DNA from: Gammaproteobacteria bacterium
GTDB lineage: Bacteria; Pseudomonadota; Gammaproteobacteria; Pseudomonadales; Azotimanducaceae
NCBI GenBank assembly: GCA_009842245.1
Contig: VYFT01000059.1
Span: 1-46,164, forward strand
Direction of reading: 5' to 3'
Length of the DNA stretch: 46,164 nucleotides
Made by a program: the position numbers and the translations under genes. The notes below the pieces were generated by a model. That model was not told where the DNA came from and did no database searches. It saw only the letters and a program-made list of their open reading frames with translations. Below are positions 16,299 to 27,649 of the stretch, one piece after another; position 1 is the first letter of the stretch, and every line of letters begins with the position of its first letter.

Positions 16299-17320
16299 CG
16301 AAATTCTGTCGTTAATCGGCTTCCGACAACATCAACATCGTCTTTTTGCTCACCAGTCATGAGTTCAAAAATCGTCTCTTTCAAGTCTTCGCCAAGCACT
16401 AGTACCCTATATAAAGCGTCCGCTAGAGGCATGTACAACTGCATGCGTTGTTTATACGCATACACAGCTTTCAAGGTATTTACCCCTTCAGCCAATTTAC
16501 CTAGTTTATTCATCGCCTCATCTAGAGACAGTCCCGAAGCAAACTGGTAGCCAAGTTGGAAATTTCGAGAGTGCGGTGAAGTACACGTCGCAACAAGATC
16601 TCCGACACCCGCAAGACCGAGAAATGTATATGGATTACCTTCCATTGCCTGAGCAAATCGACTCATCTCGATCAAACTTCGCGTAATTACCAATGACACC
16701 GCGTTTTGTCCTACGTCGAGTGCAGTTGCAATACCACAGATAATAGCGTATACGTTCTTTAGAGCTCCACCAAGTTCGACACCGTATACATCAGGACTGG
16801 AATAAACTCGAAAGGTATTCGTACTTAACCGTTGTTGCACGATCAAACGTAATTGTGGATCGGGACTGGCAATCACCGTGCCAGCAAACTTTCCGAGTGC
16901 AATCTCCTCGGCTAGATTTGGACCACTCAATACTCCGATTACGCCGGGCGGTAACTCTTCAGACAATATTTCGCTCATGAGCTTGAAAGAGTTATGTTCG
17001 ACTCCTTTCGTTGCGCTTACGGCGTAGGTACCTGATTGAATGTGTAGCCCGATCAGGGCCGCGACATCACGAAACGACGCACTAGGGACCGTTACAAATA
17101 CTAGATCGCAGCTCTGTAAAGCCAAACCAATGTCGGTCGTGGGTACTACACGTTCGTGTATTACGTGACCAGGAAGATATCGCCGATTTTCATTGTGTGT
17201 GTTTATATCTGCGAGTTGGTCTTCGTCGCGCATCCAAAGATACGTTTCAAAGCCGTTCGACGCTACTATATTCGCGATGACGGTACCAAAGTTTCCTGCC
17301 CCAACGACCGCGACTGTCAT
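16295..17320 (-). CDS. gpsA: glycerol-3-phosphate dehydrogenase [NAD(P)+]
   Basis: Reduces dihydroxyacetone phosphate to sn-glycerol-3-phosphate for phospholipid synthesis. The protein is 341 residues. It has the dinucleotide-binding GAGNFGTVIANIVASNG, the substrate loop SATKGVE, LSGPNLAEEIALG, the catalytic Lys region ELGGALKNVYAI, and GLAGVGDLVATCTSPHSRNF. It begins at an ATG ten bases downstream of htpG. Confidence 0.96.
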   Translation of the reverse strand: MTVAVVGAGNFGTVIANIVASNGFETYLWMRDEDQLADINTHNENRRYLPGHVIHERVVPTTDIGLALQSCDLVFVTVPSASFRDVAALIGLHIQSGTYAVSATKGVEHNSFKLMSEILSEELPPGVIGVLSGPNLAEEIALGKFAGTVIASPDPQLRLIVQQRLSTNTFRVYSSPDVYGVELGGALKNVYAIICGIATALDVGQNAVSLVITRSLIEMSRFAQAMEGNPYTFLGLAGVGDLVATCTSPHSRNFQLGYQFASGLSLDEAMNKLGKLAEGVNTLKAVYAYKQRMQLYMPLADALYRVLVLGEDLKETIFELMTGEQKDDVDVVGSRLTTEFR

Positions 17321-17330
17321 GTGTGATCCT

Positions 17331-19211
17331 TTAAGCTAACAGTTCCGTGAGCAACCGGTTCACCCGCTTCACGTGGGTACCAGCTTCTATTGGGTAAGTG
17401 CCATCTGCTAGAACTGCCTGTTCGTGCAGTAAATGTACCAAATCTTCAAACCTTGCTTCATCTTGTTCTTGCGACAGGTGCTCCACTAAGCTGTGTGTCG
17501 AGTTTATTTCGAGCGAAGGCTTAGATCTCGGTACTTTCTGACCGGAAGCTTCTAATACCCTTCGCATATGTAGGTCTAGATCATGTTCTCCCAGAACCAG
17601 ACAGGCTGGAGAATCTACTAGTCGCTTGGACTTCCGTACCGATTCGACTTCATCACCTAAAACTGCTTTAATTCGCTCGAGTAAGGGCTCATCAACGTCC
17701 CCATACCGCTCCGCGGTTTCTTCTTCTTCTTCTTTGTTCTCGGGTAGATCGAGACTACTCCGAGTTATATCTTGAAATTTCTTACCTTCAAATTCATCAA
17801 GATGAGACATCATCCAAGCATCAATCGGATCTCCGAAAACTAATACTTCAATCCCCTGGCTCAGAAAAACCTCCAAGTGTGGGCTGTTCCTCGCAGACTG
17901 TTCATTATCACCAACGACGAAATAGATGAATTCCTGATCTTCAGGTGCGCGCTCAATGTAGTCTTTTAGTGAAATTCGTTGTGGGGCATGCTCTTCACCG
18001 GACGATACGGAGTCTTGCGTAGATGTAAACCGTAGGAGTTTTATTAGTGTCTCTCGATTCGGATTCATCGGAACGGTACCTTCTTTCAGTACATTCCCAA
18101 AGTGATCCCAAAACTCCCCGTATGCGTCTGGTTCATCGGTTGCGACCTTTTGAAGTCGGTCGAGAACACGTCGCGCCAGAGCATTACGTATTGTCTCCAC
18201 GGCTTTGTGCTCTTGCAGCATTTCTCGTGAGACATTTAAGGGTAAATCATTGGAATCTACGACACCCTTGACCCATCTCAAGTACATTGGTAAAAATGTT
18301 TCCGCATCATCGAGAATAAACACGCGTTGTACGTAGAGTTTCAGACCTCGTTCAGCATCAGGGTTGTATAGGTCAAAAGGAGCACGCTTGGGAATGTACA
18401 GTAGACTGGTATATTCCAGACGACCTTCGACTCGATTGTGACTCCAGGCGATAGGATCTTCGAAATCGTGCGAGATGTGTTTGTAAAACTCTTTGTACTC
18501 ATCTTCGCTAATGTCGGAGCGAGACCTAGACCACAATGCAGTTGCCGTATTCACGGTATCACGTTCGTCTTGTTTGTCCTTATCCAACGACTGCATCGTC
18601 ACTGGACATGCGATGTGATCGCTGTAGCGTCGCACAATCTCTCGCAAACGATAGGAGCTCAAATACTCCTTCGCGTCCTCTTTAAGCTTAAGCGTTACAG
18701 AAGTACCCCGAGAAGCCTCGGCGTCTTCAACGGTGAATCCTTCCTCTCCACTCGACGTCCACTTAGTTCCTACGTCAGTGCCGGCTCGTCGCGTGAGTAC
18801 CTCAACTTCATCCGACACCATGAACGTGCTGTAGAACCCGACACCGAACTGTCCGATCAGCGTTGCATCTGCCTTTTTGTCACCAGTTAATTGCTTCAAA
18901 AACTCCTCAGTCCCTGATTTCGCAATCGTGCCCAGGTTTTCAATGATTTCGTCGCGAGTCATACCGATACCATTGTCAGCAACCGTGATAGTTGCCGCTT
19001 CTTCGTCAAAGTCGATCGCAATCCCTAACTCTGTATCTTCGCCCAACAATTCGTCGTTCTCGAGTGCTTCAAAACGCAACTTGTCAACGGCATCGGAAGC
19101 GTTGGAGATGAGTTCACGTAGAAACACCTCTCGGTTAGAGTAAAGGGAGTTGATCATGAGGTGCAGAAGTTTCTTGGCTTCTGTCTGAAAACTCAGAGTT
19201 TCAGTCGACAT
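17331..19211 (-). CDS. htpG: Hsp90-family chaperone HtpG
   Basis: ATP-dependent cytosolic chaperone, 626 residues, full length. The N-terminal GHKL ATPase has NREVFLRELISNASDAVDKLRF, VADNGIGMTRDE (the Mg/ATP site) and GQFGVGFYS. The middle domain has GVVDSNDLPLNVSREMLQ with the catalytic arginine, and the C-terminal dimerisation region is complete. It carries its own heat-shock-like promoter upstream (19245-19271) although it sits downstream of the suc genes on the same strand. Confidence 0.97.
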   Translation of the reverse strand: MSTETLSFQTEAKKLLHLMINSLYSNREVFLRELISNASDAVDKLRFEALENDELLGEDTELGIAIDFDEEAATITVADNGIGMTRDEIIENLGTIAKSGTEEFLKQLTGDKKADATLIGQFGVGFYSTFMVSDEVEVLTRRAGTDVGTKWTSSGEEGFTVEDAEASRGTSVTLKLKEDAKEYLSSYRLREIVRRYSDHIACPVTMQSLDKDKQDERDTVNTATALWSRSRSDISEDEYKEFYKHISHDFEDPIAWSHNRVEGRLEYTSLLYIPKRAPFDLYNPDAERGLKLYVQRVFILDDAETFLPMYLRWVKGVVDSNDLPLNVSREMLQEHKAVETIRNALARRVLDRLQKVATDEPDAYGEFWDHFGNVLKEGTVPMNPNRETLIKLLRFTSTQDSVSSGEEHAPQRISLKDYIERAPEDQEFIYFVVGDNEQSARNSPHLEVFLSQGIEVLVFGDPIDAWMMSHLDEFEGKKFQDITRSSLDLPENKEEEEETAERYGDVDEPLLERIKAVLGDEVESVRKSKRLVDSPACLVLGEHDLDLHMRRVLEASGQKVPRSKPSLEINSTHSLVEHLSQEQDEARFEDLVHLLHEQAVLADGTYPIEAGTHVKRVNRLLTELLA

Positions 19212-19244
19212 GTGATTTTCCGATAGTTAAAGACTTGGGTAAAA

Positions 19245-19271
19245 ATAATGTCTTACATCAAAAATTTCAAG
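19245..19271 (-). promoter_or_regulatory. putative sigma-32 (RpoH) promoter of htpG
   Basis: On the minus strand CTTGAAA (19271-19265) is a perfect match to the sigma-32 -35 core. After a 14-base spacer comes ACATTAT (CATTAT at 19250-19245), a partial match to the CCCATnT -10. It lies 33 bases upstream of the htpG ATG, in the short gap after sucD. htpG is a classic RpoH target, which raises plausibility. Not tested. Confidence 0.45.
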
Positions 19272-19281
19272 AATTCAAGCA

Positions 19282-20154
19282 CTAGTTACTCAATACCTGT
19301 GCTAGGGCTTCCCCAATGTGTGCGAGGTTTCGAACAGTCTGCGCACCCGCTGCATCTAGAGCAGCATATTTATCCTCAGCGGTACCTTTACCTCCAGCGA
19401 TAATCGCACCTGCGTGCCCCATCCTTTTACCCTTCGGTGCTGTTGCTCCTGCAATGTAAGCAATGACTGGTTTGGAAACATGCTCCTTAATAAAGTCCGC
19501 AGTCTCTTCTTCCGCAGTCCCACCAATTTCTCCAACCATTACTATTGCGTCGGTTTGTGGGTCGTTTTCAAATAACTCGATAACGTCTATGAAGTGTGTC
19601 CCAGGAATCGGGTCTCCACCAATTCCTACACAAGTACTCTGTCCAAAACCGTTATCTGTTATTTGTTTAACTGCTTCATAAGTTAATGTTCCAGAGCGAG
19701 AAACTACACCTACATTGCCTGGACGATGAATTTCTGCTGGCATGATGCCAATCTTACAATCACCAGGTGTAATAACTCCTGGACAATTTGGACCTACTAA
19801 GCGAGTATGTGTTCGATTGAGTAACGCTTTAGCCCTCAACATGTCCAATGTTGGAATGCCTTCTGTGATGCAAACTATCAAGTCCAACCCAGCTTCGATG
19901 CTTTCAAAGATAGAGTCGAGACAAAAAGGTGCGGGGACGTAAATTACGGAGACCGTCGCGCCTGTGGAATCTATCGCATCTTTAACCGTATCAAATACGG
20001 GTAGTCCGAGATGTTCTGAGCCGCCGCGACCCGGAGTAACTCCGGCAACTAGTTTTGTGCCGTATGCAAGTGCCTGAGTGCTGTGAAGAGTACCCTGGGA
20101 TCCAGTCAGCCCTTGACATAAAACCTTCGTGTTTTGATCGACTAGTATGCTCAC
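19282..20154 (-). CDS. sucD: succinyl-CoA synthetase, alpha subunit
   Basis: With SucC forms the TCA-cycle enzyme making succinate and a nucleoside triphosphate. The protein is 290 residues. It has the CoA-binding [30 protein letters not shown], and the phosphohistidine loop [19 protein letters not shown]. The start is a GTG at 20154 overlapping the sucC TGA (GTGA), so it is translationally coupled. Confidence 0.97.
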   Translation of the reverse strand: MSILVDQNTKVLCQGLTGSQGTLHSTQALAYGTKLVAGVTPGRGGSEHLGLPVFDTVKDAIDSTGATVSVIYVPAPFCLDSIFESIEAGLDLIVCITEGIPTLDMLRAKALLNRTHTRLVGPNCPGVITPGDCKIGIMPAEIHRPGNVGVVSRSGTLTYEAVKQITDNGFGQSTCVGIGGDPIPGTHFIDVIELFENDPQTDAIVMVGEIGGTAEEETADFIKEHVSKPVIAYIAGATAPKGKRMGHAGAIIAGGKGTAEDKYAALDAAGAQTVRNLAHIGEALAQVLSN

Positions 20155-21320
20155 GACTGCGCTCCCGCTGCTTCGACGGATTTTTGTGCTGCGTCTTGTA
20201 GCGAATCGGCAGCAATGATGGCTAAACCGCTCGCTCGTAGAAATTCTCGTCCTTCGTCTGCACTGTTGCCGTCGAAGCGGACGATCACCGGTACGCTTAC
20301 GCCTACTTCGCGATACGCCTCAACAATACCCTCCGCGATCACGGCACAGGAGACAATACCACCAAAAATATTGATCAGGACGGCGCGTACTTGAGGGTCG
20401 GAAAGAATTATTTTGAATGCCTCCGAAACTGACGCGGTGTTCACGCCACCACCCACGTCTAAGAAGTTTGCAGGACTCCCCCCATAGAGTTTTACTAAAT
20501 CCATCGTACCCATTGCCAGCCCTGCACCATTGACCATACATCCAATATTGCCATCCATCGCGACATAGCTAAGTTTGAATTTGGCTGCATGTTCTTCCCT
20601 AGGATCTTCTTGCGAGGAATCGCGCATCTCTGCGAGTTTTGGCTGGCGAAATATCGCATTACTATCAATGTTTATTTTTGCATCTAAACAATGAACATCG
20701 CCGGCTTTAGTCACTACTAACGGATTCACTTCAACTAGCGCACAGTCGAGTTCATGAAACAAGCGACAAAGGTTTAAAAATATGGAAGTAAATTGACGAA
20801 CTTGGTGCTTCTTTAATCCCAGTTTATACGCCATCGCTCGACCTTGAAACGCTTGCGCACCGATACTCGGATCTATTGAAGCTCGAATGATTTTCTCTGG
20901 ACTCTCCGCCGCTACAGTCTCGATTTCAACACCACCCTCAGTCGATGCCATTACTACGACGCTTTGGGAAGCGCGATCAATCACTGCGCCAAGGTAGATT
21001 TCTCGATCAATATCCGTGAGCGATTCATAGTAAACGCTAGCTATCTGTTGCCCATCCGCATCCGTTTGATGAGTTACTAGTCTCTTACCCAACCAAGAAG
21101 ACGCGAAGTCCTGTGCCGCTTCTACGCTCGAAACTAGCTTGACTCCGCCAGCTTTACCTCTTCCTCCGGCATGCACCTGAACCTTAGCCACCCACGAGTC
21201 TCCACCAATCTGCGACAGCGCATTCGGTACCTCATCGGCGCTTTGAACAACTCTACCGATAGAAACCGGTAGCCCAAAGTCGTGAAACAACGTTTTAGCT
21301 TGATATTCGTGCAGATTCAA
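20151..21320 (-). CDS. sucC: succinyl-CoA synthetase, beta subunit
   Basis: ATP-grasp subunit of succinyl-CoA synthetase, 389 residues, normal length. The N-terminus [18 protein letters not shown] is canonical and fixes the start, which is a TTG at 21320 with AAGGA about 11 bases upstream. [37 protein letters not shown], and the GGGVNTASV and [16 protein letters not shown] loops are present. A 92-base gap separates it from lpdA and contains a weak inverted repeat (CACACG at about 21362-21367 with CGTGTG at 21384-21389). Confidence 0.96.
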   Translation of the reverse strand: MNLHEYQAKTLFHDFGLPVSIGRVVQSADEVPNALSQIGGDSWVAKVQVHAGGRGKAGGVKLVSSVEAAQDFASSWLGKRLVTHQTDADGQQIASVYYESLTDIDREIYLGAVIDRASQSVVVMASTEGGVEIETVAAESPEKIIRASIDPSIGAQAFQGRAMAYKLGLKKHQVRQFTSIFLNLCRLFHELDCALVEVNPLVVTKAGDVHCLDAKINIDSNAIFRQPKLAEMRDSSQEDPREEHAAKFKLSYVAMDGNIGCMVNGAGLAMGTMDLVKLYGGSPANFLDVGGGVNTASVSEAFKIILSDPQVRAVLINIFGGIVSCAVIAEGIVEAYREVGVSVPVIVRFDGNSADEGREFLRASGLAIIAADSLQDAAQKSVEAAGAQS

Positions 21321-21412
21321 TTAGTTTTCTGTCCTTTCTTCGTTGCTTGAGTGGGTGGATCCACACGAAGGAATTTAATCCAACGTGTGAGGTGAAATAG
21401 CCTTCCTTTGTG

Positions 21413-22849
21413 CTACTTCTTCTTTCTTCGATTTACGGTATGGATGGCGTTTCCACCTACGCTTAACGCCGCTTCATGCACAGATTCTGACAGCGATGGA
21501 TGGGCGAACATCGTCAACGCGAGATCTTCAGCAGTAGCACCAAATTCCATGGCGATAACACCTTGGGCGATGAGCTCCGACGCTTGCGCACCAAGAATGT
21601 GGACTCCCCTTATTCGGTCGGTATTAGCATCGGCAATAACTTTGACAAATCCTTCGGTTTCATGAGCTGCCATCGCGCGGCCGTTGGCACTATAGGAAAA
21701 CATTCCAGAATTGAATTTCTCTCCGTTTGCTTTCAGTTCGTCTTCGCTTTGCCCCACCCAAGCGATCTCCGGATGCGTGTAAATCACCGACGGTACTGTT
21801 TCATAGTTAACAATGGGTTTGTGTCCCGCGATTCTCTCTGCAACCATCACCCCTTCTTCCATTCCCTTATGCGCTAACATTGGTCCGCGTACAACATCTC
21901 CGACCGCATATACGTCCGGTGCATCCGTCAAACAAAGGTCATTGACAAATAAAAACCCACGTTCATCAATATTCACTTCGCACTCTTGGCTGAGCAAATC
22001 CTCGGTGTAGGGTCTGCGACCGACTGCCACGATTAGTTTATCACACTCAAGCACCAGATCTTCACCTTTGAGCTGGTACGAAACGTTTACCACTCCGTCT
22101 TCGACCATCGATGACACAACTCTCGCGCCAAGTCGAACGTCTAACCCTTGTTTCTTGAAGATTTTCGCAGCCTCCCGGGCGACGCGGCGATCCGCCATGG
22201 GTAAAAAGTCTTCCAGAGCTTCCAAGATCACAACTTCTGAGCCAAATCGATTCCAAACGCTACCAAGTTCTAAGCCGACAATGCCCGCACCGATTACTCC
22301 TAGACGTTTCGGTACTTCTTCAAATTCCAGCGCGTCAGTGGAATCCACTATTAATTCATGGTCCACTCGTGCAGCTGGTATGTCGATTGGTGTTGATCCC
22401 GGAGCCAAAATGACGTGATTTGCTGTGATTGTCTCTTGCGTACCGTCATGACTGGTATAGGTCACTTCACGTCCGCTGCCCAGTTGTCCTGTACCAGATA
22501 GGTAGGTCACATCGTTTCCTTTAAAAAGAACCTCAATTCCCGATGTGAGCTTGTCCACAATTGAGTTCTTATACGCGAGCATCTTAGAAATATCTATTTG
22601 TTGATCCCCGACGGAGATCCCCATCTTTTGGAACTCGCTCATCCGAGCATAAGTGTAGGACACATCAAGCAGTGCTTTCGAAGGAATACATCCCCAGTTT
22701 AGACAGGTGCCTCCGAGCGTAGGATTCCCGTTTCGATCAATAGACTTATCGATACAAACAACCGCGTGACCCAGTTGCGCGCTACGAATAGCAGCGGCAT
22801 AACCGGCTGGACCCGCGCCGATCACGACGATATCAGCTTCACGACTCAT
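21413..22849 (-). CDS. lpdA: dihydrolipoyl dehydrogenase (E3)
   Basis: FAD-dependent E3 component of 2-oxoacid dehydrogenase complexes, 478 residues. It has the FAD-binding VIGAGPAGYAAAIRSAQLG, the redox disulfide GGTCLNWGCIPSKALLD, the NAD-binding GAGIVGLELGSVW, DVYAVGDV, and the C-terminal active-site FAHPSLSESVHEAAL. Its location between sucB and sucC assigns it to 2-oxoglutarate dehydrogenase. The ATG is preceded by a GGGAGAAAAG Shine-Dalgarno. Confidence 0.97.
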   Translation of the reverse strand: MSREADIVVIGAGPAGYAAAIRSAQLGHAVVCIDKSIDRNGNPTLGGTCLNWGCIPSKALLDVSYTYARMSEFQKMGISVGDQQIDISKMLAYKNSIVDKLTSGIEVLFKGNDVTYLSGTGQLGSGREVTYTSHDGTQETITANHVILAPGSTPIDIPAARVDHELIVDSTDALEFEEVPKRLGVIGAGIVGLELGSVWNRFGSEVVILEALEDFLPMADRRVAREAAKIFKKQGLDVRLGARVVSSMVEDGVVNVSYQLKGEDLVLECDKLIVAVGRRPYTEDLLSQECEVNIDERGFLFVNDLCLTDAPDVYAVGDVVRGPMLAHKGMEEGVMVAERIAGHKPIVNYETVPSVIYTHPEIAWVGQSEDELKANGEKFNSGMFSYSANGRAMAAHETEGFVKVIADANTDRIRGVHILGAQASELIAQGVIAMEFGATAEDLALTMFAHPSLSESVHEAALSVGGNAIHTVNRRKKK

Positions 22850-22860
22850 CTCTTTTCTCC

Positions 22861-24072
22861 CTAAAGTTCCAGCAGAATTCGTGCTGGATCTTCCAGCATT
22901 CCTTTAATCGCAACCAAAAATCGCACCGCTTCTGAACCGTCAATTAGCCGATGATCGTAAGACAGCGCTAAATACATCATAGGTCGGATCTCAATATTGC
23001 CGTCCACAACCACCGGTCGTTCCTGAATCTTGTGCATGCCTAAGATCGCGGTTTGTGGGGGATTCAATATCGGTGTCGACATCAATGAACCGAACACTCC
23101 GCCATTAGAAATGGTAAAAGTTCCGCCTTGCATATCTTCAATTGCTAGTTTTCCGTCTCGCGCTTTTTGACCGAACTCCACTATTTGGTCTTCGATTTGT
23201 GCGAGTCCTAAAGCATCGGCGTCTCGTACTACGGGTACGACCAGACCGCGCTCAGTACTAACTGCGACGCCAATGTCGTAAAAGCCGTGGTAGACGATGT
23301 CTGAGCCGTCAATGGACGCATTTACTAAAGGAAAACGTTTGAGTGCTTCTACGGACGCTCGAACGAAAAAGCTCATAAAGCCCAGTCTCGTACCGTTGTG
23401 CGTACGTTGAAACTCCTCTTGATATTGCTTGCGCATGCGAATGATTGGAGCCATGTCTGCTTCATTGAAAGTCGTGAGCATCGCCGCCGTCTGTTGGGCT
23501 TCAACCAATCGGTTCGCAATGGTCGCGCGCAGTCTCGTCATTGGCACACGTCGCTCGACGCGCTCTCCAGTGTCATCCGACGGCTCGTCAATCTCAGGCT
23601 CCGGAGCTTTAGTTCGCCCAGTCTTTGCTTCTACACGAACTGTTCGGGACGCAATCGCGGCTTCTACATCACCCTTTGTAATCATACCACTGCGACCAGA
23701 CCCGCGAACCGTGCTTAAATCAATGTTCTGTTCTAAGGCTAGTTTCCGCGCTGACGGAGCAGCTGTGACATCTTTGGTTTCGGTGACTTCAGGCTTCTCG
23801 CTGGACTGCTCCGCTTGTTCTGTTACTGGAGCTTCTCCTTCTTCGACCACGGCGATCAGATCGAGACCCACAACCGTCGCACCCTCTGGTTTTACTATCT
23901 TCGCTACGGTCCCAGCGACTGGAGAAGGAATTTCCAACGTAGTCTTCTCGGTTTCAACATCCGCCAAGAGTTCATCACGCGCGATGAACTCTCCCTCTCT
24001 CTTGTACCATTTTGTGAGCTCCCCTTCTACGATAGACTCGGGAAAGGCTGGAGTAGTAATTTCAGTGGTCAC
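22861..24072 (-). CDS. sucB: 2-oxoglutarate dehydrogenase E2, dihydrolipoamide succinyltransferase
   Basis: A 403-residue core of the 2-oxoglutarate dehydrogenase complex. A single lipoyl domain carries the lipoylated Lys at about residue 43 ([13 protein letters not shown]). A peripheral-subunit-binding domain follows ([16 protein letters not shown] through [12 protein letters not shown]), then the catalytic domain ending in [18 protein letters not shown] with the catalytic His/Asp. The start is a GTG at 24072, 11 bases inside the sucA 3' end, with GGAAGAAA just upstream. Confidence 0.97.
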   Translation of the reverse strand: MTTEITTPAFPESIVEGELTKWYKREGEFIARDELLADVETEKTTLEIPSPVAGTVAKIVKPEGATVVGLDLIAVVEEGEAPVTEQAEQSSEKPEVTETKDVTAAPSARKLALEQNIDLSTVRGSGRSGMITKGDVEAAIASRTVRVEAKTGRTKAPEPEIDEPSDDTGERVERRVPMTRLRATIANRLVEAQQTAAMLTTFNEADMAPIIRMRKQYQEEFQRTHNGTRLGFMSFFVRASVEALKRFPLVNASIDGSDIVYHGFYDIGVAVSTERGLVVPVVRDADALGLAQIEDQIVEFGQKARDGKLAIEDMQGGTFTISNGGVFGSLMSTPILNPPQTAILGMHKIQERPVVVDGNIEIRPMMYLALSYDHRLIDGSEAVRFLVAIKGMLEDPARILLEL

Positions 24073-26920
24073 TTATTTCTTCCAAATTTCCAAAAAGTGC
24101 TTCTTCAACAAGTTCACGTTGCTGCCGAGCGTGACGCGCTGGCAGACCTACGGCTGGGGCTGCATACGGTTTACGTCCCGCATACTTAAGCGTAAGGTTT
24201 TGATGCGTCGTAGCGACTGCACGTTCCATGTGATGTTTACTTGAGTACCATGCTCCTTGGTTTTTGGGTTCTTCTTGACACCACACGACTGTCTTCAACT
24301 GGCTGTACTTGGACAGGACGTCAAGCAATTCATCTCGAGGAAATGGGTACAGCTGTTCTAAACGAACTATAGCAACCGTACCGTTATTTGCTTCCCGACG
24401 CCGTGTGAGCAAATCATAGTACACTTTCCCACTGCACATGACCAAACGTTCAACTTCCCTCGGCTTTAACGGGTCGTACTCATCGATCACGTTTCGAAAC
24501 GCCCCATTTGCTAGTTCGTCAATGGTCGACGTGGCGAGTTTGTGTCGGAGTAAACTCTTGGGGGTTAGTGCAATCAATGGTCGGCGCATCGGCCGGATCA
24601 TCTGCCGACGCAACATGTGAAAGATTTGGGACGGTGTCGTAGGGATACAAATTTGCATGTTATGTTGCGCGCACATTTGCATAAATCGTTCTAGACGTGC
24701 CGAGGAGTGCTCCGGCCCTTGCCCTTCTAATCCATGAGGTAAAAACACTACCAAACCACACTGTCGCCCCCACTTCGCTTCGCCACTCGAAATAAACTGA
24801 TCGAACACGACTTGAGCCCCATTGGCAAAGTCCCCGAATTGTGCTTCCCAGATGACTAATGTATTCGGGGTGGTTGTCGCATATCCATACTCAAACGCGA
24901 GCACTGCTTCCTCAGACAACAATGAATCGTAAATTTCAAATCTACGAGTGTCGAATGCTTCTTGCAGAGGAATGACTTGATCACCAGTGCTCTGACAATA
25001 CACGCATGCGTGCCGGTGCGAAAATGTTCCCACGCCAACATCTTGTCCAGTAATCCTTACGTCAAATCCTTGGTCCAACAACGTGGCATAAGCCGCCATC
25101 TCGCCAAAACCCCAGTTAACCGCGAGACCACCAGCAGACATGTGGCGACGATCGGCATAAATACCTTGTACTTGCTTGTGTAGCTTGATACCCTTACGAA
25201 TCTTGTTCGCACGCGACATAACGTGTTGAAGTTGTAAGAGTGGAAAAGAAGTATCCGCAGGTGCGTCCCAATTGTGACCCAAATATGGCTTCCAGTCGAC
25301 AAACATGCTCGTGTCTGGTTGCTTGATAACAGACAGCGCGACCGTCTCACCACGATCTAATCGATCGCGAAGCTCGTTCGCTAAGTTCTCAGATTCTTCA
25401 TGGGAGACTACGCCCTCATCCGCGAGTTGGTCTGCGTAAATTTTTCGCGTAGTCGGATGCTGTCTGATCTGTTGATACATTAGTGGTTGGGTCTTCATTG
25501 GGTCTTCAGCTTCGTTATGACCGCGCCGACGATAGCACACCAAATCAATCACGACATCCTTCCCGAATACATTGACATAATCCGACGCAATTTGTGCAAC
25601 GAACGTAACCGCTTCTGGATCGTCCGCATTAACGTGGAAAATCGGTGCTCGAATGATCTTGGCAACTTCGCTGCAGTACTCGGTTGAACGTGCGTCTTCC
25701 AGTCGACTCGTGGTAAATCCTACCTGATTATTAATGATGATGTGCATCGAGCCACCCGTGGAAAATCCCCGTGTCTGAGACATCTGAAACGTTTCCATGA
25801 CTACCCCTTGTCCTGCGATGGCGGCATCGCCATGGATTAAGATTGGAAATACCTGTTCTCGACTGACATCAGCCCGGCGGTCCTGCCGCGCTCGACAAGA
25901 ACCTTCGACTACTGGCGTGACAATCTCTAAGTGCGAAGGATTGAAGGCGAGTGCTAAATGAATTTGGCGACCGTGGGTTTCCAAATTAGTCGAGAAGCCC
26001 ATGTGATACTTCACATCGCCGGTTTCGTACTGTTGGCGGGCTCGGCCTTCAAACTCCTGAAACAGCTCGCTGGTTTGTTTTCCCAACAAGTTAACGAGAA
26101 CGTTTAACCGACCTCGGTGAGCCATCCCGATGACAACTTCTTGAACTCGCCACATCCCGGAACGTTGAGTGATTTCGTGCAACATTGGAATCAAGCTCTC
26201 CGCGCCTTCCAAACCAAATCTCTTGGTACCCGGATATCGATTGTGAAGGTAGCGCTCGAGCCCTTCCGCTGCAGTCAGACGTTCCAAAATTCGGTACTTC
26301 GTCTGATCGTCAAACTGCATCTGAGAATGAACACTCTCTAAGCGACCGCGAATCCACTCCCGCTCCTGCGTTGAGGTCACGTACACGTACTCTGTACCGA
26401 TAGAGCCACAATAGGTCTTTTCTAACGCGTCGACAATGTCGCGAAGTTTGGCATCTTTATCCGTGAATAAATGCGATGAACCGATATTAAATATCGTATC
26501 GAAATCAGCGAGACTGAGCCCGTGAAACTTCAATTCAAGATCTGCAGCTTTTTCTCTCTCCCAAACGCCGAGTGGATCAATTCGAGCTTTACGGTGACCT
26601 CGAGATTGATATGACTCAATCAGTTCCATTACTTGAATCTGTTTTCGATGGTATTCGGAGAGTATTGAAGTACTGACTCGTTCCGGACGAGCTTTTAGTC
26701 GATTCCGCCCCAGCCTTTCGAAATGGTGTACTATGGTGCTGTGCGCAACGTCTGGATGCCCATTGTCTGCTTGTGGTAGTGTGTTGAAATAGTCACGCCA
26801 TTCCTGAGGAACTAGGTTCGCACTCTCTAAGTACTTTTCGTACATCGCTTCGATGTACGCGACGCTACCACCCGCAAGATGAGAACTTGCTTCCATTCGT
26901 TCTAAAAAAGAGTCAGTCAT
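24062..26920 (-). CDS. sucA: 2-oxoglutarate dehydrogenase E1
   Basis: ThDP-dependent decarboxylase component, 952 residues. The N-terminal segment ([27 protein letters not shown], which tethers E1 to the complex), the [17 protein letters not shown] block, [15 protein letters not shown] (ThDP/Mg site), and the C-terminal [22 protein letters not shown] are all characteristic. It starts at an ATG 21 bases downstream of sdhB. Confidence 0.97.
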   Translation of the reverse strand: MTDSFLERMEASSHLAGGSVAYIEAMYEKYLESANLVPQEWRDYFNTLPQADNGHPDVAHSTIVHHFERLGRNRLKARPERVSTSILSEYHRKQIQVMELIESYQSRGHRKARIDPLGVWEREKAADLELKFHGLSLADFDTIFNIGSSHLFTDKDAKLRDIVDALEKTYCGSIGTEYVYVTSTQEREWIRGRLESVHSQMQFDDQTKYRILERLTAAEGLERYLHNRYPGTKRFGLEGAESLIPMLHEITQRSGMWRVQEVVIGMAHRGRLNVLVNLLGKQTSELFQEFEGRARQQYETGDVKYHMGFSTNLETHGRQIHLALAFNPSHLEIVTPVVEGSCRARQDRRADVSREQVFPILIHGDAAIAGQGVVMETFQMSQTRGFSTGGSMHIIINNQVGFTTSRLEDARSTEYCSEVAKIIRAPIFHVNADDPEAVTFVAQIASDYVNVFGKDVVIDLVCYRRRGHNEAEDPMKTQPLMYQQIRQHPTTRKIYADQLADEGVVSHEESENLANELRDRLDRGETVALSVIKQPDTSMFVDWKPYLGHNWDAPADTSFPLLQLQHVMSRANKIRKGIKLHKQVQGIYADRRHMSAGGLAVNWGFGEMAAYATLLDQGFDVRITGQDVGVGTFSHRHACVYCQSTGDQVIPLQEAFDTRRFEIYDSLLSEEAVLAFEYGYATTTPNTLVIWEAQFGDFANGAQVVFDQFISSGEAKWGRQCGLVVFLPHGLEGQGPEHSSARLERFMQMCAQHNMQICIPTTPSQIFHMLRRQMIRPMRRPLIALTPKSLLRHKLATSTIDELANGAFRNVIDEYDPLKPREVERLVMCSGKVYYDLLTRRREANNGTVAIVRLEQLYPFPRDELLDVLSKYSQLKTVVWCQEEPKNQGAWYSSKHHMERAVATTHQNLTLKYAGRKPYAAPAVGLPARHARQQRELVEEALFGNLEEISDH

Positions 26921-26941
26921 TGTTATTCCTCTGAAGCACTT

Positions 26942-27646
26942 TTAAGTTCCTTCTTTCACCATAAGAGTTCGAATTTCACCGATCGCCCTTGTCGGGTTAA
27001 GGTCTTTTGGACAAACACTAACACAGTTCATAATGCTACGACAGCGGAATACACTGAAATGATCATCGAGCTTTGCTAGTCTCTCTTCCGTAGCGGTATC
27101 GCGACTATCCGCAATAAAGCGATAGGCGTGTAATAACGCGGCAGGACCAAGGAACTTATCTGGATTCCACCAAAACGAGGGACACGAAGTGGTGCAGCAC
27201 GCACACAGAATACACTCGTATAGTCCTTCAAGTTTTTCTCGTTCTTCGATACTCTGCAGTCGTTCCTTTGATGGTGGTAAGTCCTCATTTATCAAATAAG
27301 GTTCCGCGCGTTCGTACTGTTTGTAGAACTGGGACATGTCGACTACAAGATCGCGGATAACTGGCAGTCCTGGCAACGGACGAAGCACCAAACGATTCCT
27401 TGAAATCACGGATCCAACTGGCGTCTTGCAGGCAAGCCCGTTGGTACCGTTCATATTCATCCCGTCAGAACCACAGACGCCTTCTCTACAAGAGCGACGG
27501 TAGGTGATCGTCGGATCTTGAACCTTGAGCTGCTCCAACACATCCAGTACCATCAAATCTCGACCCTCTGGTCGGGTAAACTCGTAGTTTTGCATCCGCG
27601 GCTTCGTGTCCTGTCCAGGGATATAACGATAAATACTTACCTGCAC
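26942..27646 (-). CDS. sdhB: succinate dehydrogenase iron-sulfur subunit
   Basis: A 234-residue subunit of complex II. [2Fe-2S] ligands are in SCREGVCGSDGMNMNGTNGLAC. [4Fe-4S] and [3Fe-4S] ligands are in CILCACCTTSCPSFWWN and CRSIMNCVSVCPKDLNP. The start is a GTG at 27646, three bases after the sdhA stop. Co-transcribed with sdhCDA and probably with sucAB. Confidence 0.97.
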   Translation of the reverse strand: MQVSIYRYIPGQDTKPRMQNYEFTRPEGRDLMVLDVLEQLKVQDPTITYRRSCREGVCGSDGMNMNGTNGLACKTPVGSVISRNRLVLRPLPGLPVIRDLVVDMSQFYKQYERAEPYLINEDLPPSKERLQSIEEREKLEGLYECILCACCTTSCPSFWWNPDKFLGPAALLHAYRFIADSRDTATEERLAKLDDHFSVFRCRSIMNCVSVCPKDLNPTRAIGEIRTLMVKEGT

Positions 27647-27649
27647 GAT

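Noticed and set aside
21358-21392. Inverted repeat CACACG/CGTGTG between lpdA and sucC as a terminator
   Set aside because: Only six pairs with a 16-base loop and no T-tract, and it lies inside a conserved operon.
23429-24244. 271-residue plus-strand frame opposite sucB/sucA
   Set aside because: Ser/Thr/Ala-rich antisense shadow of the lipoyl and linker regions of sucB. The opposite strand encodes canonical motifs throughout.
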